From contig JBCNJP010000017.1 of the NCBI GenBank assembly GCA_039602395.1, positions 18,880,729 through 18,944,728 of the forward strand: 64,000 nt of DNA, given 5' to 3'. The stretch's first letter is position 1, and each line of letters starts with the position of its first letter. A program made the position numbers and the translations under genes. Source of the stretch: Deinandra increscens subsp. villosa (taxonomy: Eukaryota; Streptophyta; Magnoliopsida; Asterales; Asteraceae). The notes below the pieces were generated by a model. That model did no database searches. It worked only from the letters and a program-made list of their open reading frames with translations, and had not been told where the DNA came from. Below are positions 1 to 11,499 of the stretch, piece by piece.

Positions 1-1335
1 AACCAATAAGTTGTGTTTAGGACCAATGATGGCCCAATAATGTGTGTTTAGTTGGGACTAATGAGTCCCACTAAGGTGTGTATATAACCAATAAGTTGTG
101 TTTAGGACCAATGATGGCCCAATAAGGTGTGTTTAGTAGGGCAATGAGGGTCGGTTGGGACCAATAAGTCCTAGTAAGGTGTGTCTTATATAACCAATAA
201 GTTGTGTTTAGGACCAATGATGGCCCAATAATGTGTGTTTAAGGGCAATGAGGGTCCGTTGGGACCAATGAGTCCCAATAAAGTGTGTATATAACCAATA
301 AGTTGTGTTTACGACCAATTATGGCCCAATAAGGTGTGTTTAGTTGGGACCAATGAGTCCCACTAATGTGTGCATATAACCAATACGTTGTGTTTAGGAC
401 CAATGATGGCACAATAAAGTGGGTTTAGGGACAATGAGGGTTAGTTGGCACCAATGAGTCCTAATAAGGTGTTTATATAACCAATAAGTTGTGTTTACGA
501 CCAATTATGGCCCAATATGGTGTGTTTAGTTGGGACTAATGAGTCCCACTAAGGTGTGTATATAACCAATAAATTATGTTTAGGACCAATGATGGCCCAA
601 TAAGGTGTGTTTAGTAGGGCAATGACGGTCGGTTAGAACCAATAAGTCCGAGTAAGCTGTGTATATAACCAATAAGTTGTGTTTAGGACCAATGATGGCC
701 CAATAATGTGTGTTTAGTTGGGACTAATGAGTCCCACTAAGGTGTGTATATAACCAATAAGTTGTGTTTAGGACCAATGATGGCCCAATAAGGTGTGTTT
801 AGTAGGGCAATGAGGGTCGGTTGGGACCAATAAGTCCTAGTAAGGTGTGTCTTATATAACCAATAAGTTGTGTTTAGGACCAATGATGGCCCAATAATAG
901 GTGTTTAAGGGCAATGAGGGTCCGTTGGGACCAATGAGTCCCAATAAAGTGTGTATATAACCAATAAGTTGTGTTTACGACCAATTATGGCCCAATAAGG
1001 TGTGTTTAGTTGGGACCAATGAGTCCCACTAATGTGTGCATATAACCAATATGTTGTGTTTAGGACCAATGATGGCACAATAAAGTGGGTTTAGGGACAA
1101 TGAGGGTTGATTGGCACCAATGAGTCCTAATAAGGTGTTTATATAACCAATAAGTTGTGTTTACGACCAATTATGGCCCAATATGGTGTGTTTAGTTGGG
1201 ACTAATGAGTCCCACTAAGGTGTGTATATAACCAATAAATTATGTTTAGGACTAATGATGGCCCAATAAGGTGTGTTTAGTAGGGCAATGAGGGTCGGTT
1301 AGGACCAATAAGTCCTAGTAAGGTGTGTCTTATAT

Positions 1336-3331
1336 AACCAATAAGTTGTGTTTAGGACCAATGATGGCCCAATAATGTGTGTTTAAGGGCAATGAGGGTC
1401 CGTTGGGACCAATGAGTCCCAATAAAGTGTGTATATAACCAATAAGTTGTGTTTACGACCAATTATGGCCCAATAAGGTGTGTTTAGTTGGGACCAATGA
1501 GTCCCACTAATGTGTGCATATAACCAATACGTTGTGTTTAGGACCAATGATGGCACAATAAAGTGGGTTTAGGGACAATGAGGGTTAGTTGGCACTAATG
1601 AGTCCTAATAAGGTGTTTGTATAACCAATAAGTTGTGTTTACGACCAATTATGGCCCAATATGGTGTGTTTAGTTGGGACTAATGAGTCCCACTAAGGTG
1701 TGTATATAACCAATAAATTATGTTTAGGACCAAAGATGGCCCAATAAGGTGTGTTTAGTAGGGCAATGAGGGTCGGTTAGAACCAATAAGTCCTAGTAAG
1801 GTGTGTATATAACCAATAAGTTGTGTTTAGGACCAATGATGGCCCAATAATGTGTGTTTAGTTGGGACTAATGAGTCCCACTAAGGTGTGTATATAACCA
1901 ATAAGTTGTGTTTAGGACCAATGATGGCCCAATAAGGTGTGTTTAGTAGGGAAATGAGGGTCGGTTGGGACCAATAAGTCCTAGTAAGGTGTGTCTTATA
2001 TAACCAATAAGTTGTGTTTAGGACCAATGATGGCCCAATAATAGGTGTTTAAGGGCAATGAGGGTCCGTTGGGACCAATGAGTCCCAATAAAGTGTGTAT
2101 ATAACCAATAAGTTGTGTTTACGACCAATTATGGCCCAATAAGGTGTGTTTAGTTGGGACCAATGAGTCCCACTAACGTGTGCATATAACCAATATGTTG
2201 TGTTTAGGAACAATGATGGCACAATAAAGTAGGTTTAGGGATAATGAGGGTTAGTTGGCACCAATGAGTCCTAATAAGGTGTTTATATAACCAATAAGTT
2301 GTGTTTGCGACCAATTATGGCCTAATATGGTGTGTTTAGTTGGGACCAATGAGTCCCACTAACGTGTGCATATAACCAATACGTTGTGTTTAGGACCAAT
2401 GATGGCACAATAAAGTGGGTTTAGGGACAATGAGGGTTAGTTGGCACCAATGAGTCCTAATAAGGTGTTTATATAACCAATAAGTTGTGTTTACGACCAA
2501 TTATGGCCCAATATGGTGTGTTTAGTTGGGACTAATGAGTCCCACTAAGGTGTGTATATAACCAATAAATTATGTTTAGGACCAATGATGGCCCAATAAG
2601 GTGTGTTTAGTAGGGCAATGAGGGTCGGTTAGAACCAATAAGTCCTAGTAAGGTGTGTATATAACCAATAAGTTGTGTTTAGGACCAATGATGGCCCAAT
2701 AATGTGTGTTTAGTTGGGACTAATGAGTCCCACTAAGGTGTGTATATAACCAATAAGTTGTGTTTAGGACCAATGATGTCCCAATAAGGTGTGTTTAGTA
2801 GGGCAATGAGGGTCGGTTGGGACCAATAAGTCCTAGTAAGGTGTGTCTTATATAACCAATAAGTTGTGTTTAGGACCAATGATGGCCCAATAATGGGTGT
2901 TTAAGGGCAATGAGGGTCCGTTGGGACCAATGAGTCCCAATAAAGTGTGTATATAACCAATAAGTTGTGTTTACGACCAATTATGGCCCAATAAGGTGTG
3001 TTTAGTTGGGACCAATGAGTCCCACTAATGTGTGCATATAACCAATATGTTGTGTTTAGGACCAATGATGGCACAATAAAGTGGGTTTAGGGACAATGAG
3101 GGTTGATTGGCACCAATGAGTCCTAATAAGGTGTTTATATAACCAATAAGTTGTGTTTACGACCAATTATGGCCCAATATGGTGTGTTTAGTTGGGACTA
3201 ATGAGTCCCACTAAGGTGTGTATATAACCAATAAATTATGTTTAGGACCAATGATGGCCCAATAAGGTGTGTTTAGTAGGGCAATGAGGGTCGGTTAGGA
3301 CCAATAAGTCCTAGTAAGGTGTGTCTTATAT
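1336..3331. repeat. 1996-bp super-repeat, copy 1
   Basis: This block has 21 subunits in the type order 3,4,5,6,7,1,2,3,4,5,6/4,5,6,7,1,2,3,4,5,6,7/2. The 6/4 subunit (start 2289) begins like type 6 and ends like type 4. The 7/2 subunit (start 3226) begins like type 7 and ends with the CTTATAT tail of type 2. The same order repeats immediately after it. Confidence 0.88.
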
Positions 3332-5327
3332 AACCAATAAGTTGTGTTTAGGACCAATGATGGCCCAATAATGTGTGTTTAAGGGCAATGAGGGTCCGTT
3401 GGGACCAATGAGTCCCAATAAAGTGTGTATATAACCAATAAGTTGTGTTTACGACCAATTATGGCCCAATAAGGTGTGTTTAGTTGGGACCAATGAGTCC
3501 CACTAATGTGTGCATATAACCAATACGTTGTGTTTAGGACCAATGATGGCACAATAAAGTGGGTTTCGGGACAATGAGGGTTAGTTGGCACTAATGAGTC
3601 CTAATAAGGTGTTTATATAACCAATAAGTTGTGTTTACGACCAATTATGGCCCAATATGGTGTGTTTAGTTGGGACTAATGAGTCCCACTAAGGTGTGTA
3701 TATAACCAATAAATTATGTTTAGGACCAATGATGGCCCAATAAGGTGTGTTTAGTAGGGCAATGAGGGTCGGTTAGAACCAATAAGTCCTAGTAAGGTGT
3801 GTATATAACCAATAAGTTGTGTTTAGGACCAATGATGGCCCAATAATGTGTGTTTAGTTGGGACTAATGAGTCCCACTAAGGTGTGTATATAACCAATAA
3901 GTTGTGTTTAGGACCAATGATGGCCCAATAAGGTGTGTTTAGTAGGGCAATGAGGGTCGGTTGGGACCAATAAGTCCTAGTAAGGTGTGTCTTATATAAC
4001 CAATAAGTTGTGTTTAGGACCAATGATGGCCCAATAATAGGTGTTTAAGGGCAATGAGGGTCCGTTGGGACCAATGAGTCCCAATAAAGTGTGTATATAA
4101 CCAATAAGTTGTGTTTACGACCAATTATGGCCCAATAAGGTGTGTTTAGTTGGGACCAATGAGTCCCACTAACGTGTGCATATAACCAATATGTTGTGTT
4201 TAGGAACAATGATGGCACAATAAAGTGGGTTTAGGGATAATGAGGGTTAGTTGGCACCAATGAGTCCTAATAAGGTGTTTATATAACCAATAAGTTGTGT
4301 TTACGACCAATTATGGCCTAATATGGTGTGTTTAGTTGGGACCAATGAGTCCCACTAACGTGTGCATATAACCAATACGTTGTGTTTAGGACCAATGATG
4401 GCACAATAAAGTGGGTTTAGGGACAATGAGGGTTAGTTGGCACCAATGAGTCCTAATAAGGTGTTTATATAACCAATAAGTTGTGTTTACGACCAATTAT
4501 GGCCCAATATGGTGTGTTTAGTTGGGACTAATGAGTCCCACTAAGGTGTGTATATAACCAATAAATTATGTTTAGGACCAATGATGGCCCAATAAGGTGT
4601 GTTTAGTAGGGCAATGAGGGTCGGTTAGAACCAATAAGTCCTAGTAAGGTGTGTATATAACCAATAAGTTGTGTTTAGGACCAATGATGGCCCAATAATG
4701 TGTGTTTAGTTGGGACTAATGAGTCCCACTAAGGTGTGTATATAACCAATAAGTTGTGTTTAGGACCAATGATGTCCCAATAAGGTGTGTTTAGTAGGGC
4801 AATGAGGGTCGGTTGGGACCAATAAGTCCTAGTAAGGTGTGTCTTATATAACCAATAAGTTGTGTTTAGGACCAATGATGGCCCAATAATGGGTGTTTAA
4901 GGGCAATGAGGGTCCGTTGGGACCAATGAGTCCCAATAAAGTGTGTATATAACCAATAAGTTGTGTTTACGACCAATTATGGCCCAATAAGGTGTGTTTA
5001 GTTGGGACCAATGAGTCCCACTAATGTGTGCATATAACCAATATGTTGTGTTTAGGACCAATGATGGCACAATAAAGTGGGTTTAGGGACAATGAGGGTT
5101 AGTTGGCACCAATGAGTCCTAATAAGGTGTTTATATAACCAATAAGTTGTGTTTACGACCAATTATGGCCCAATATGGTGTGTTTAGTTGGGACTAATGA
5201 GTCCCACTAAGGTGTGTATATAACCAATAAATTATGTTTAGGACCAATGATGGCCCAATAAGGTGTGTTTAGTAGGGCAATGAGGGTCGGTTAGGACCAA
5301 TAAGTCCTAGTAAGGTGTGTCTTATAT
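3332..5327. repeat. 1996-bp super-repeat, copy 2
   Basis: It has exactly the same length and subunit order as the preceding block, with the 6/4 hybrid at 4285 (1996 bp after 2289). Only scattered substitutions separate the copies, for example near 1617, 1743, 2213 and 2307. From 5328 on, the array returns mostly to the plain 666-bp order, with two further hybrids at 7801 and 7887. Confidence 0.88.
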
Positions 5328-8300
5328 AACCAATAAGTTGTGTTTAGGACCAATGATGGCCCAATAATGTGTGTTTAAGGGCAATGAGGGTCCGTTGGGA
5401 CCAATGAGTCCCAATAAAGTGTGTATATAACCAATAAGTTGTGTTTACGACCAATTATGGCCCAATAAGGTGTGTTTAGTTGGGACCAATGAGTCCCACT
5501 AATGTGTGCATATAACCAATACGTTGTGTTTAGGACCAATGATGGCACAATAAAGTGGGTTTAGGGACAATGAGGGTTAGTTGGCACCAATGAGTCCTAA
5601 TAAGGTGTTTATATAACCAATAAGTTGTGTTTACGACCAATTATGGCCCAATATGGTGTGTTTAGTTGGGACTAATGAGTCCCACTAAGGTGTGTATATA
5701 ACCAATAAATTATGTTTAGGACCAATGATGGCCCAATAAGGTGTGTTTAGTAGGGCAATGAGGGTCGGTTAGAACCAATAAGTCCTAGTAAGGTGTGTAT
5801 ATAACCAATAAGTTGTGTTTAGGACCAATGATGGCCCAATAATGTGTGTTTAGTTGGGACTAATGAGTCCCACTAAGGTGTGTATATAACCAATAAGTTG
5901 TGTTTAGGACCAATGATGGCCCAATAAGGTGTGTTTAGTAGGGCAATGAGGGTCGGTTGGGACCAATAAGTCCTAGTAAGGTGTGTCTTATATAACCAAT
6001 AAGTTGTGTTTAGGACCAATGATGGCCCAATAATAGGTGTTTAAGGGCAATGAGGGTCCGTTGGGACCAATGAGTCCCAATAAAGTGTGTATATAACCAA
6101 TAAGTTGTGTTTACGACCAATTATGGCCCAATAAGGTGTGTTTAGTTGGGACCAATGAGTCCCACTAATGTGTGCATATAACCAATACGTTGTGTTTAGG
6201 ACCAATGATGGCACAATAAAGTGGGTTTAGGGACAATGAGGGTTAGTTGGCACCAATGAGTCCTAATAAGGTGTTTATATAACCAATAAGTTGTGTTTAC
6301 GACCAATTATGGCCCAATATGGTGTGTTTAGTTGGGACTAATGAGTCCCACTAAGGTGTGTATATAACCAATAAATTATGTTTAGGACCAATGATGGCCC
6401 AATAAGGTGTGTTTAGTAGGGCAATGAGGGTCGGTTAGAACCAATAAGTCCTAGTAAGGTGTGTATATAACCAATAAGTTGTGTTTAGGACCAATGATGG
6501 CCCAATAATGTGTGTTTAGTTGGGAATAATGAGTCCCACTAAGGTGTGTATATAACCAATAAGTTGTGTTTAGGACCAATGATGGCCCAATAAGGTGTGT
6601 TTAGTAGGGCAATGAGGGTCGGTTGGGACCAATAAGTCCTAGTAAGGTGTGTCTTATATAACCAATAAGTTGTGTTTAGGACCAATGATGGCCCAATAAT
6701 GTGTGTTTAAGGGCAATGAGGGTCCGTTGGGACCAATGAGTCCCAATAAAGTGTGTATATAACCAATAAGTTGTGTTTACGACCAATTATGGCCCAATAA
6801 GGTGTGTTTAGTTGGGACCAATGAGTCCCACTAATGTGTGCATATAACCAATACGTTGTGTTTAGGACCAATGATGGCACAATAAAGTGGGTTTAGGGAC
6901 AATGAGGGTTAGTTGGCACCAATGAGTCCTAATAAGGTGTTTATATAACCAATAAGTTGTGTTTACGACCAATTATGGCCCAATATGGTGTGTTTAGTTG
7001 GGACTAATGAGTCCCACTAAGGTGTGTATATAACCAATAAATTATGTTTAGGACCAATGATGGCCCAATAAGGTGTGTTTAGTAGGGCAATGAGGGTCGG
7101 TTAGAACCAATAAGTCCTAGTAAGGTGTGTATATAACCAATAAGTTGTGTTTAGGACCAATGATGGCCCAATAATGTGTGTTTAGTTGGGACTAATGAGT
7201 CCCACTAAGGTGTGTATATAACCAATAAGTTGTGTTTAGGACCAATGATGGCCCAATAAGGTGTGTTTAGTAGGGCAATGAGGGTCGGTTGGGACCAATA
7301 AGTCCTAGTAAGGTGTGTCTTATATAACCAATAAGTTGTGTTTAGGACCAATGATGGCCCAATAATGGGTGTTTAAGGGCAATGAGGGTCCGTTGGGACC
7401 AATGAGTCCCAATAAAGTGTGTATATAACCAATAAGTTGTGTTTACGACCAATTATGGCCCAATAAGGTGTGTTTAGTTGGGACCAATGAGTCCCACTAA
7501 TGTGTGCATATAACCAATACGTTGTGTTTAGGACCAATGATGGCACAATAAAGTGGGTTTAGGGACAATGAGGGTTAGTTGGCACCAATGAGTCCTAATA
7601 AGGTGTTTATATAACCAATAAGTTGTGTTTACGACCAATTATGGCCCAATATGGTGTGTTTAGTTGGGACTAATGAGTCCCACTAAGGTGTGTATATAAC
7701 CAATAAATTATGTTTAGGACCAATGATGGCCCAATAAGGTGTGTTTAGTAGGGCAATGAGGGTCGGTTAGAACCAATAAGTCCTAGTAAGGTGTGTATAT
7801 AACCAATAAGTTGTGTTTACGACCAATTATGGCCCAATAATGGTGTGTTTAGTTGGGACTAATGAGTCCCACTAAGGTGTGTATATAACCAATAAGTTGT
7901 GTTTAGGACCAATGATGGCCCAATAAGGTGTGTTTAGTAGGGCAATGAGGGTCGGTTAGAACCAATAAGTCCTAGTAAGGTGTGTATATAACCAATAATT
8001 TGTGTTTAGGACCAATGATGGCCCAATAATGTTTGTTTAGTTGGGAATAATGAGTCCCACTAAGGTGTGTATATAACCAATAAGTTGTGTTTAGGACCAA
8101 TGATGGCCCAATAAGGTGTGTTTAGTAGGGCAATGAGGGTCGGTTGGGACCAATAAGTCCTAGTAAGGTGTGTCTTATATAACCAATAAGTTGTGTTTAG
8201 GACCAATGATGGCCCAATAATGTGTGTTTAAGGGCAATGAGGGTCCGTTGGGACCAATGAGTCCCAATAAAGTGTGTATATAACCAATAAGTTGTGTTTA

Positions 8301-8668
8301 CGACCAATTATGGCCCAATAAGGTGTGTTTAGTTGGGACCAATGAGTCCCACTAATGTGTGCATATAACCAATACGTTGTGTTTAGGACCAATGATGGCA
8401 CAATAAAGTGGGTTTAGGGACAATGAGGGTTAGTTGGCACCAATGAGTCCTAATAAGGTGTTTATATAACCAATAAGTTGTGTTTACGACCAATTATGGC
8501 CCAATATGGTGTGTTTAGTTGGGACTAATGAGTCCCACTAAGGTGTGTATATAACCAATAAATTATGTTTAGGACCAATGATGGCCCAATAAGGTGTGTT
8601 TAGTAGGGCAATGAGGGTCGGTTAGAACCAATAAGTCCTAGTAAGGTGTGTATATAACCAATAAGTTG

Positions 8669-9168
8669 NNNNNNNNNNNNNNNNNNNNNNNNNNNNNNNN
8701 NNNNNNNNNNNNNNNNNNNNNNNNNNNNNNNNNNNNNNNNNNNNNNNNNNNNNNNNNNNNNNNNNNNNNNNNNNNNNNNNNNNNNNNNNNNNNNNNNNNN
8801 NNNNNNNNNNNNNNNNNNNNNNNNNNNNNNNNNNNNNNNNNNNNNNNNNNNNNNNNNNNNNNNNNNNNNNNNNNNNNNNNNNNNNNNNNNNNNNNNNNNN
8901 NNNNNNNNNNNNNNNNNNNNNNNNNNNNNNNNNNNNNNNNNNNNNNNNNNNNNNNNNNNNNNNNNNNNNNNNNNNNNNNNNNNNNNNNNNNNNNNNNNNN
9001 NNNNNNNNNNNNNNNNNNNNNNNNNNNNNNNNNNNNNNNNNNNNNNNNNNNNNNNNNNNNNNNNNNNNNNNNNNNNNNNNNNNNNNNNNNNNNNNNNNNN
9101 NNNNNNNNNNNNNNNNNNNNNNNNNNNNNNNNNNNNNNNNNNNNNNNNNNNNNNNNNNNNNNNNNNNN
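8669..9168. other. Assembly gap, 500 N
   Basis: Exactly 500 N, so a placeholder length. The satellite enters it in mid-subunit, so the true array length is unknown. Confidence 0.99.
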
Positions 9169-9206
9169 AAGATCTTTAAGTGAAACTTAGGGCTGCTGTT
9201 GTTTTC

Positions 9207-9260
9207 AATTTGCTGCTGTTCTATATATCTTTTAATTTGCTGCTGTTCTATATATCTTTT
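9207..9260. repeat. 27-bp tandem duplication
   Basis: Two adjacent exact copies, 9207-9233 and 9234-9260, each starting AATTTGCTGCTG. They lie in the probable last intron of the transposon gene. Confidence 0.85.
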
Positions 9261-9337
9261 ATATAGCTTTCTCATATTTTAATTAATTAACTTTATCTTT
9301 GATGATCATTTTTTCTCGTATTTTATCTTTTACACAG

Positions 9338-9439
9338 ATTGGTGGAGATAGTAATGTTTACACAGATGCTGATTTTGATGAGATTCGTGAAGAATGGTTG
9401 ACCTACGCTTGCCACTTCATTTACACGGACGTGAAGTAG
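9338..9439 (+). pseudogene. Terminal exon of a transposon gene, rest lost in the gap
   Basis: A T-rich tract and TTTACACAG form a good 3' splice site ending at 9337. From 9338 one frame runs 33 codons to TAG at 9437-9439. It includes YTDADFDEIREEW, an acidic helix that resembles from memory the tail of Ulp1-like protease proteins carried by plant CACTA elements. That assignment is inference. The N-terminal exons would lie in or before the gap, so I cannot say whether the gene is intact. The frame, splice site and position just inside the transposon end support a real last exon rather than chance. Confidence 0.45.
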
Positions 9440-9650
9440 TAGTAGTGATCCAATATATATGCATGTAAACTTTGAACATTTTACTTTTGTCATTGTGATC
9501 GAATTGCATGTATGATGAACATGAAATCAAATTATTTTCAATTGCTATTTGTATAAATTCATTGTTTTGGTACAGCAGCTTGTGAAATATGATTTATTAA
9601 CAGGGAAATCAGTAATTTTTGAAAAAAATAAAAAAAAACACTTACAAGGA

Positions 9651-9950
9651 TGACACGCAAGAATGAGTGTCATAAAAGGCATGACACGCAAATCTGCGTG
9701 TCATAAACAGACGACACAAAAAAATATTATAAATAAAAAATATATTAATCACAGACGACACCCTTTCTTGACGCGCAAAATGGGTGTCAAGAATGGAGTG
9801 TCAAGGATAGCGTGTCATTGTTCGCGCGTCAAGAGCTTCTTGACACGCATTTTGCGCGTCAAGAAGCTTCTTGACCCCCGCATCCTTGACGCGCATTTGC
9901 GTGTCAAGAAGGCACTTTCTTGACGCGCAATGCACGTCAAGAATGCCAGT
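9651..9950. repeat. Subterminal array of inverted TGACRCGCA motifs
   Basis: Motifs TTGACGCGCA, TGACACGCA and their complements recur about a dozen times, mostly as head-to-head pairs a few bases apart: 9651-9672, 9682-9703, 9768-9792, 9839-9863, 9893-9908 and 9919-9942. This is the architecture expected for transposase binding sites next to a CACTA end. Confidence 0.7.
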
Positions 9951-9963
9951 TTTTGTAGTAGTA
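9945..9963. repeat. Probable terminal inverted repeat end of the CACTA-like element
   Basis: GCCAGTTTTTGTAGTAGTA. The exact last base (9957, 9960 or 9963) cannot be fixed without the partner end, because GTA repeats across the boundary. Confidence 0.5.
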
Positions 9964-10366
9964 TATATTGCTTCAGATCTATTTAGTAATCTTCTATTTG
10001 CTTTGCTTAGTTTCAGTGATAGTAATATTAGTTGTTGATTTTTGGCAGGCTTTTCTACCGTGTATACTGTTTCATTGGCGTGGTTACTGCTATCTTTGCT
10101 TCTTTGGTGATTATGCAAGTTTGCTGTTTTATTTGATGAAACTAAATCCCATATATTTGATATGTTTGTGATTGTGTCTATCATTGACTGATATATGGCT
10201 AATTTAAAGACTTTTGCATTGCACAATTGTGAGCATCTTTGAAATAATACTCACCCCCTTTTAAAATGTAAGGATAGGGGCAAGTAACTAGAATAAATAA
10301 TTTGGTAATACTCCTTTACTTTGATTCTTTTAGTTTATTTAATTTTTTTAATTGTCTGTATTGCAG

Positions 10367-10440
10367 ATGCAGGTTTGTAGGTTCACTTGACAGGCTATTC
10401 CTCCGAGTTGAGGTAGTAAGGACAGGGACAAATCACACAG
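10367..10440 (+). pseudogene. Exon-like fragment, origin unknown
   Basis: The flanks are a strong acceptor (TTGCAG ending at 10366) and a strong donor (ACAG|GTAAGC at 10441). In the second frame it is open throughout and includes FVGSLDRLFLRVEVVRTG. I do not recognise the family. A 74-nt internal exon with both splice sites is unlikely by chance, but no neighbouring exon continues it convincingly. Confidence 0.4.
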
Positions 10441-10744
10441 GTAAGCTTTCTAATTTGTTTGATTATTGTGGTTGAGTAATAATATTCAATATTATTTTGA
10501 ATGCTTAAATATTCAATCACACATGGTTAATGGATGATATGGCCTCTAAGATGGCACTTCTATTAAATATCAAACTTTGCAGCCTTTTTGTGTGAGTGTT
10601 CTAATGAATTAGTTCTGTTGAAAATTTTTAGAAGGATAACAACAAAACAAGTACGTTTCTTTTGGTGCAAGGTCTTCTACAAAGCGGTGAAGGGATAGCG
10701 TATAGTTTATACGAGAAGTTAGATAATGTCAAGAGAAAGTTAAT

Positions 10745-10828
10745 GATGCATCCAACGACGGCGAGGTCTTTATCGCATCAATTTTCAAGTCTGAGCCATT
10801 TGAAGATCTTGCCCTTAATGGTGTTAAG
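10745..10828 (+). pseudogene. Exon-like fragment, origin unknown
   Basis: 28 open codons include DGEVFIASIFKSEPFEDLAL, a composition typical of real coding sequence. A stop (TAA) lies just upstream in frame and TAG just after, so it survives only as a fragment. No family recognised. Confidence 0.3.
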
Positions 10829-11020
10829 ATCTAGGGTTTATGGCTGTGTGTTTGTTGTTATGATTTACCTTAGGATTAACGAGGCTGAGTCGTGAGAAGC
10901 GTCAATTTAGGGTCTTCAAAACCATAAGATTGAATTGCATCTAAGTCAAATAATGTGCCAAACACAAATTATGTTTTTACTTGGTATTTTACCTTTAATT
11001 TTGTATGAATTTTGTTGCAG

Positions 11021-11151
11021 TTGATCCAGTAAAGAAACCTAAAAGCATAGTTGATGTTGGATGTGGGATAGGAGGTAGCTCTAGGTATCTAGCTAGAAAA
11101 TATGAATTTGAATGTCATGGAATCATCCACAGCTCAGCTCTGTACAAGTGA
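11021..11151 (+). pseudogene. Fragment of a gamma-tocopherol methyltransferase-like SAM methyltransferase
   Basis: It starts after a good acceptor (TTTGTTGCAG ending at 11020). The frame contains KPKSIVDVGCGIGGSSRYLA followed by RKY and ECHGI, which is SAM-binding motif I (VDVGCGIGG) in the form I know from plant gamma-tocopherol methyltransferase and the related alkaloid N-methyltransferases. After about 35 codons the similarity stops and the frame runs into TGA at 11149-11151. Only one motif of a roughly 300-residue family is present, with no start, no other exons and no C-terminus. A non-functional copied fragment. The family is fairly sure; VTE4 rather than a close relative is not. Confidence 0.6.
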
Positions 11152-11397
11152 AAATATGAATACTTACATACCTATATAGAATTAGCTATGACATTATATT
11201 CCATTATAAATTAGTGCAGCAAGTAATGAGTTTTATCTCAAGCTTATGTTTTAAAGTTTGGAGAAGGTCTATATTGATGAGTATTACATGTTTGTGTTTC
11301 TGCAGGTCATTTTTAAATCTTCCCTTTGCTGTACACAAATGGCCTCTAAGCTCACGGTTATTCGGTAAGATTGTGTTTCACTGCTTATTTCTTGATA

Positions 11398-11499
11398 CTT
11401 ATTTCCGGGGGTGGGACTTCGGATAAGAAAAGAGATGCATCGGAGTTGGAAAACGGGTTGGATCCGGAACTCAGCTTTAGGATTACTTTCAGGAGAATT
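11398..11499 (+). pseudogene. Exon-like fragment, origin unknown
   Basis: A charged open frame includes SDKKRDASELENGLDPELSF and ends at a consensus donor (GTAAGT from 11500). A second short piece, 11308-11361, follows TTTCTGCAG and also ends at a GTAAG donor. No family recognised. Confidence 0.3.

Larger units (their letters stand above)
1..8668. repeat. Satellite array with nested higher-order structure
   Basis: Every subunit begins with AACCAATA and ends in TATAT. Subunit starts fall at 1, 86, 192, 293, 378, 479, 564 and then 667, where the order restarts. Seven subunit types of 85, 106, 101, 85, 101, 85 and 103 bp therefore make a 666-bp higher-order unit. I count about 91 complete subunits plus a partial one cut by the gap. 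The subunits contain older internal duplications: ACCAATGATGG-CCCAATAA and ACTAATGAGT-CCCACTAAGG are diverged copies of one block. There is no coding potential; open frames here are accidental. Centromeric, subtelomeric or TE-internal location cannot be decided from this window. Confidence 0.95.
9169..9963 (+). mobile_element. 3' end of a CACTA-like (En/Spm) DNA transposon
   Basis: Seen: a terminal coding exon (9338-9439), a subterminal array of inverted motifs (9651-9950), and an end whose reverse complement reads TACTACTACAAAAACTGGC. Established: plant CACTA elements have CACTAC(T)A-type ends, crowded subterminal transposase-binding repeats and a 3-bp target duplication. The first base is T here rather than C, and the other end lies in or beyond the gap, so the family call is inference. 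The intervening 9440-9650 is AT-rich and non-coding. Confidence 0.6.

Noticed and set aside
3379..3591. Possible small ORF in the satellite
   Set aside because: It arises from the repeat frame by chance and is broken in neighbouring units.
1..8668. CRISPR-like or telomere-like array
   Set aside because: Units abut without unique spacers, the genome is eukaryotic, and no TTTAGGG-type telomere repeat is present. It is satellite DNA.
8622..9275. ORFs running through the N gap, also at 37080-37694 and 54198-54870
   Set aside because: N codons have no stops, so the frames are artefacts apart from the real G gag-protease frame left of 37619.
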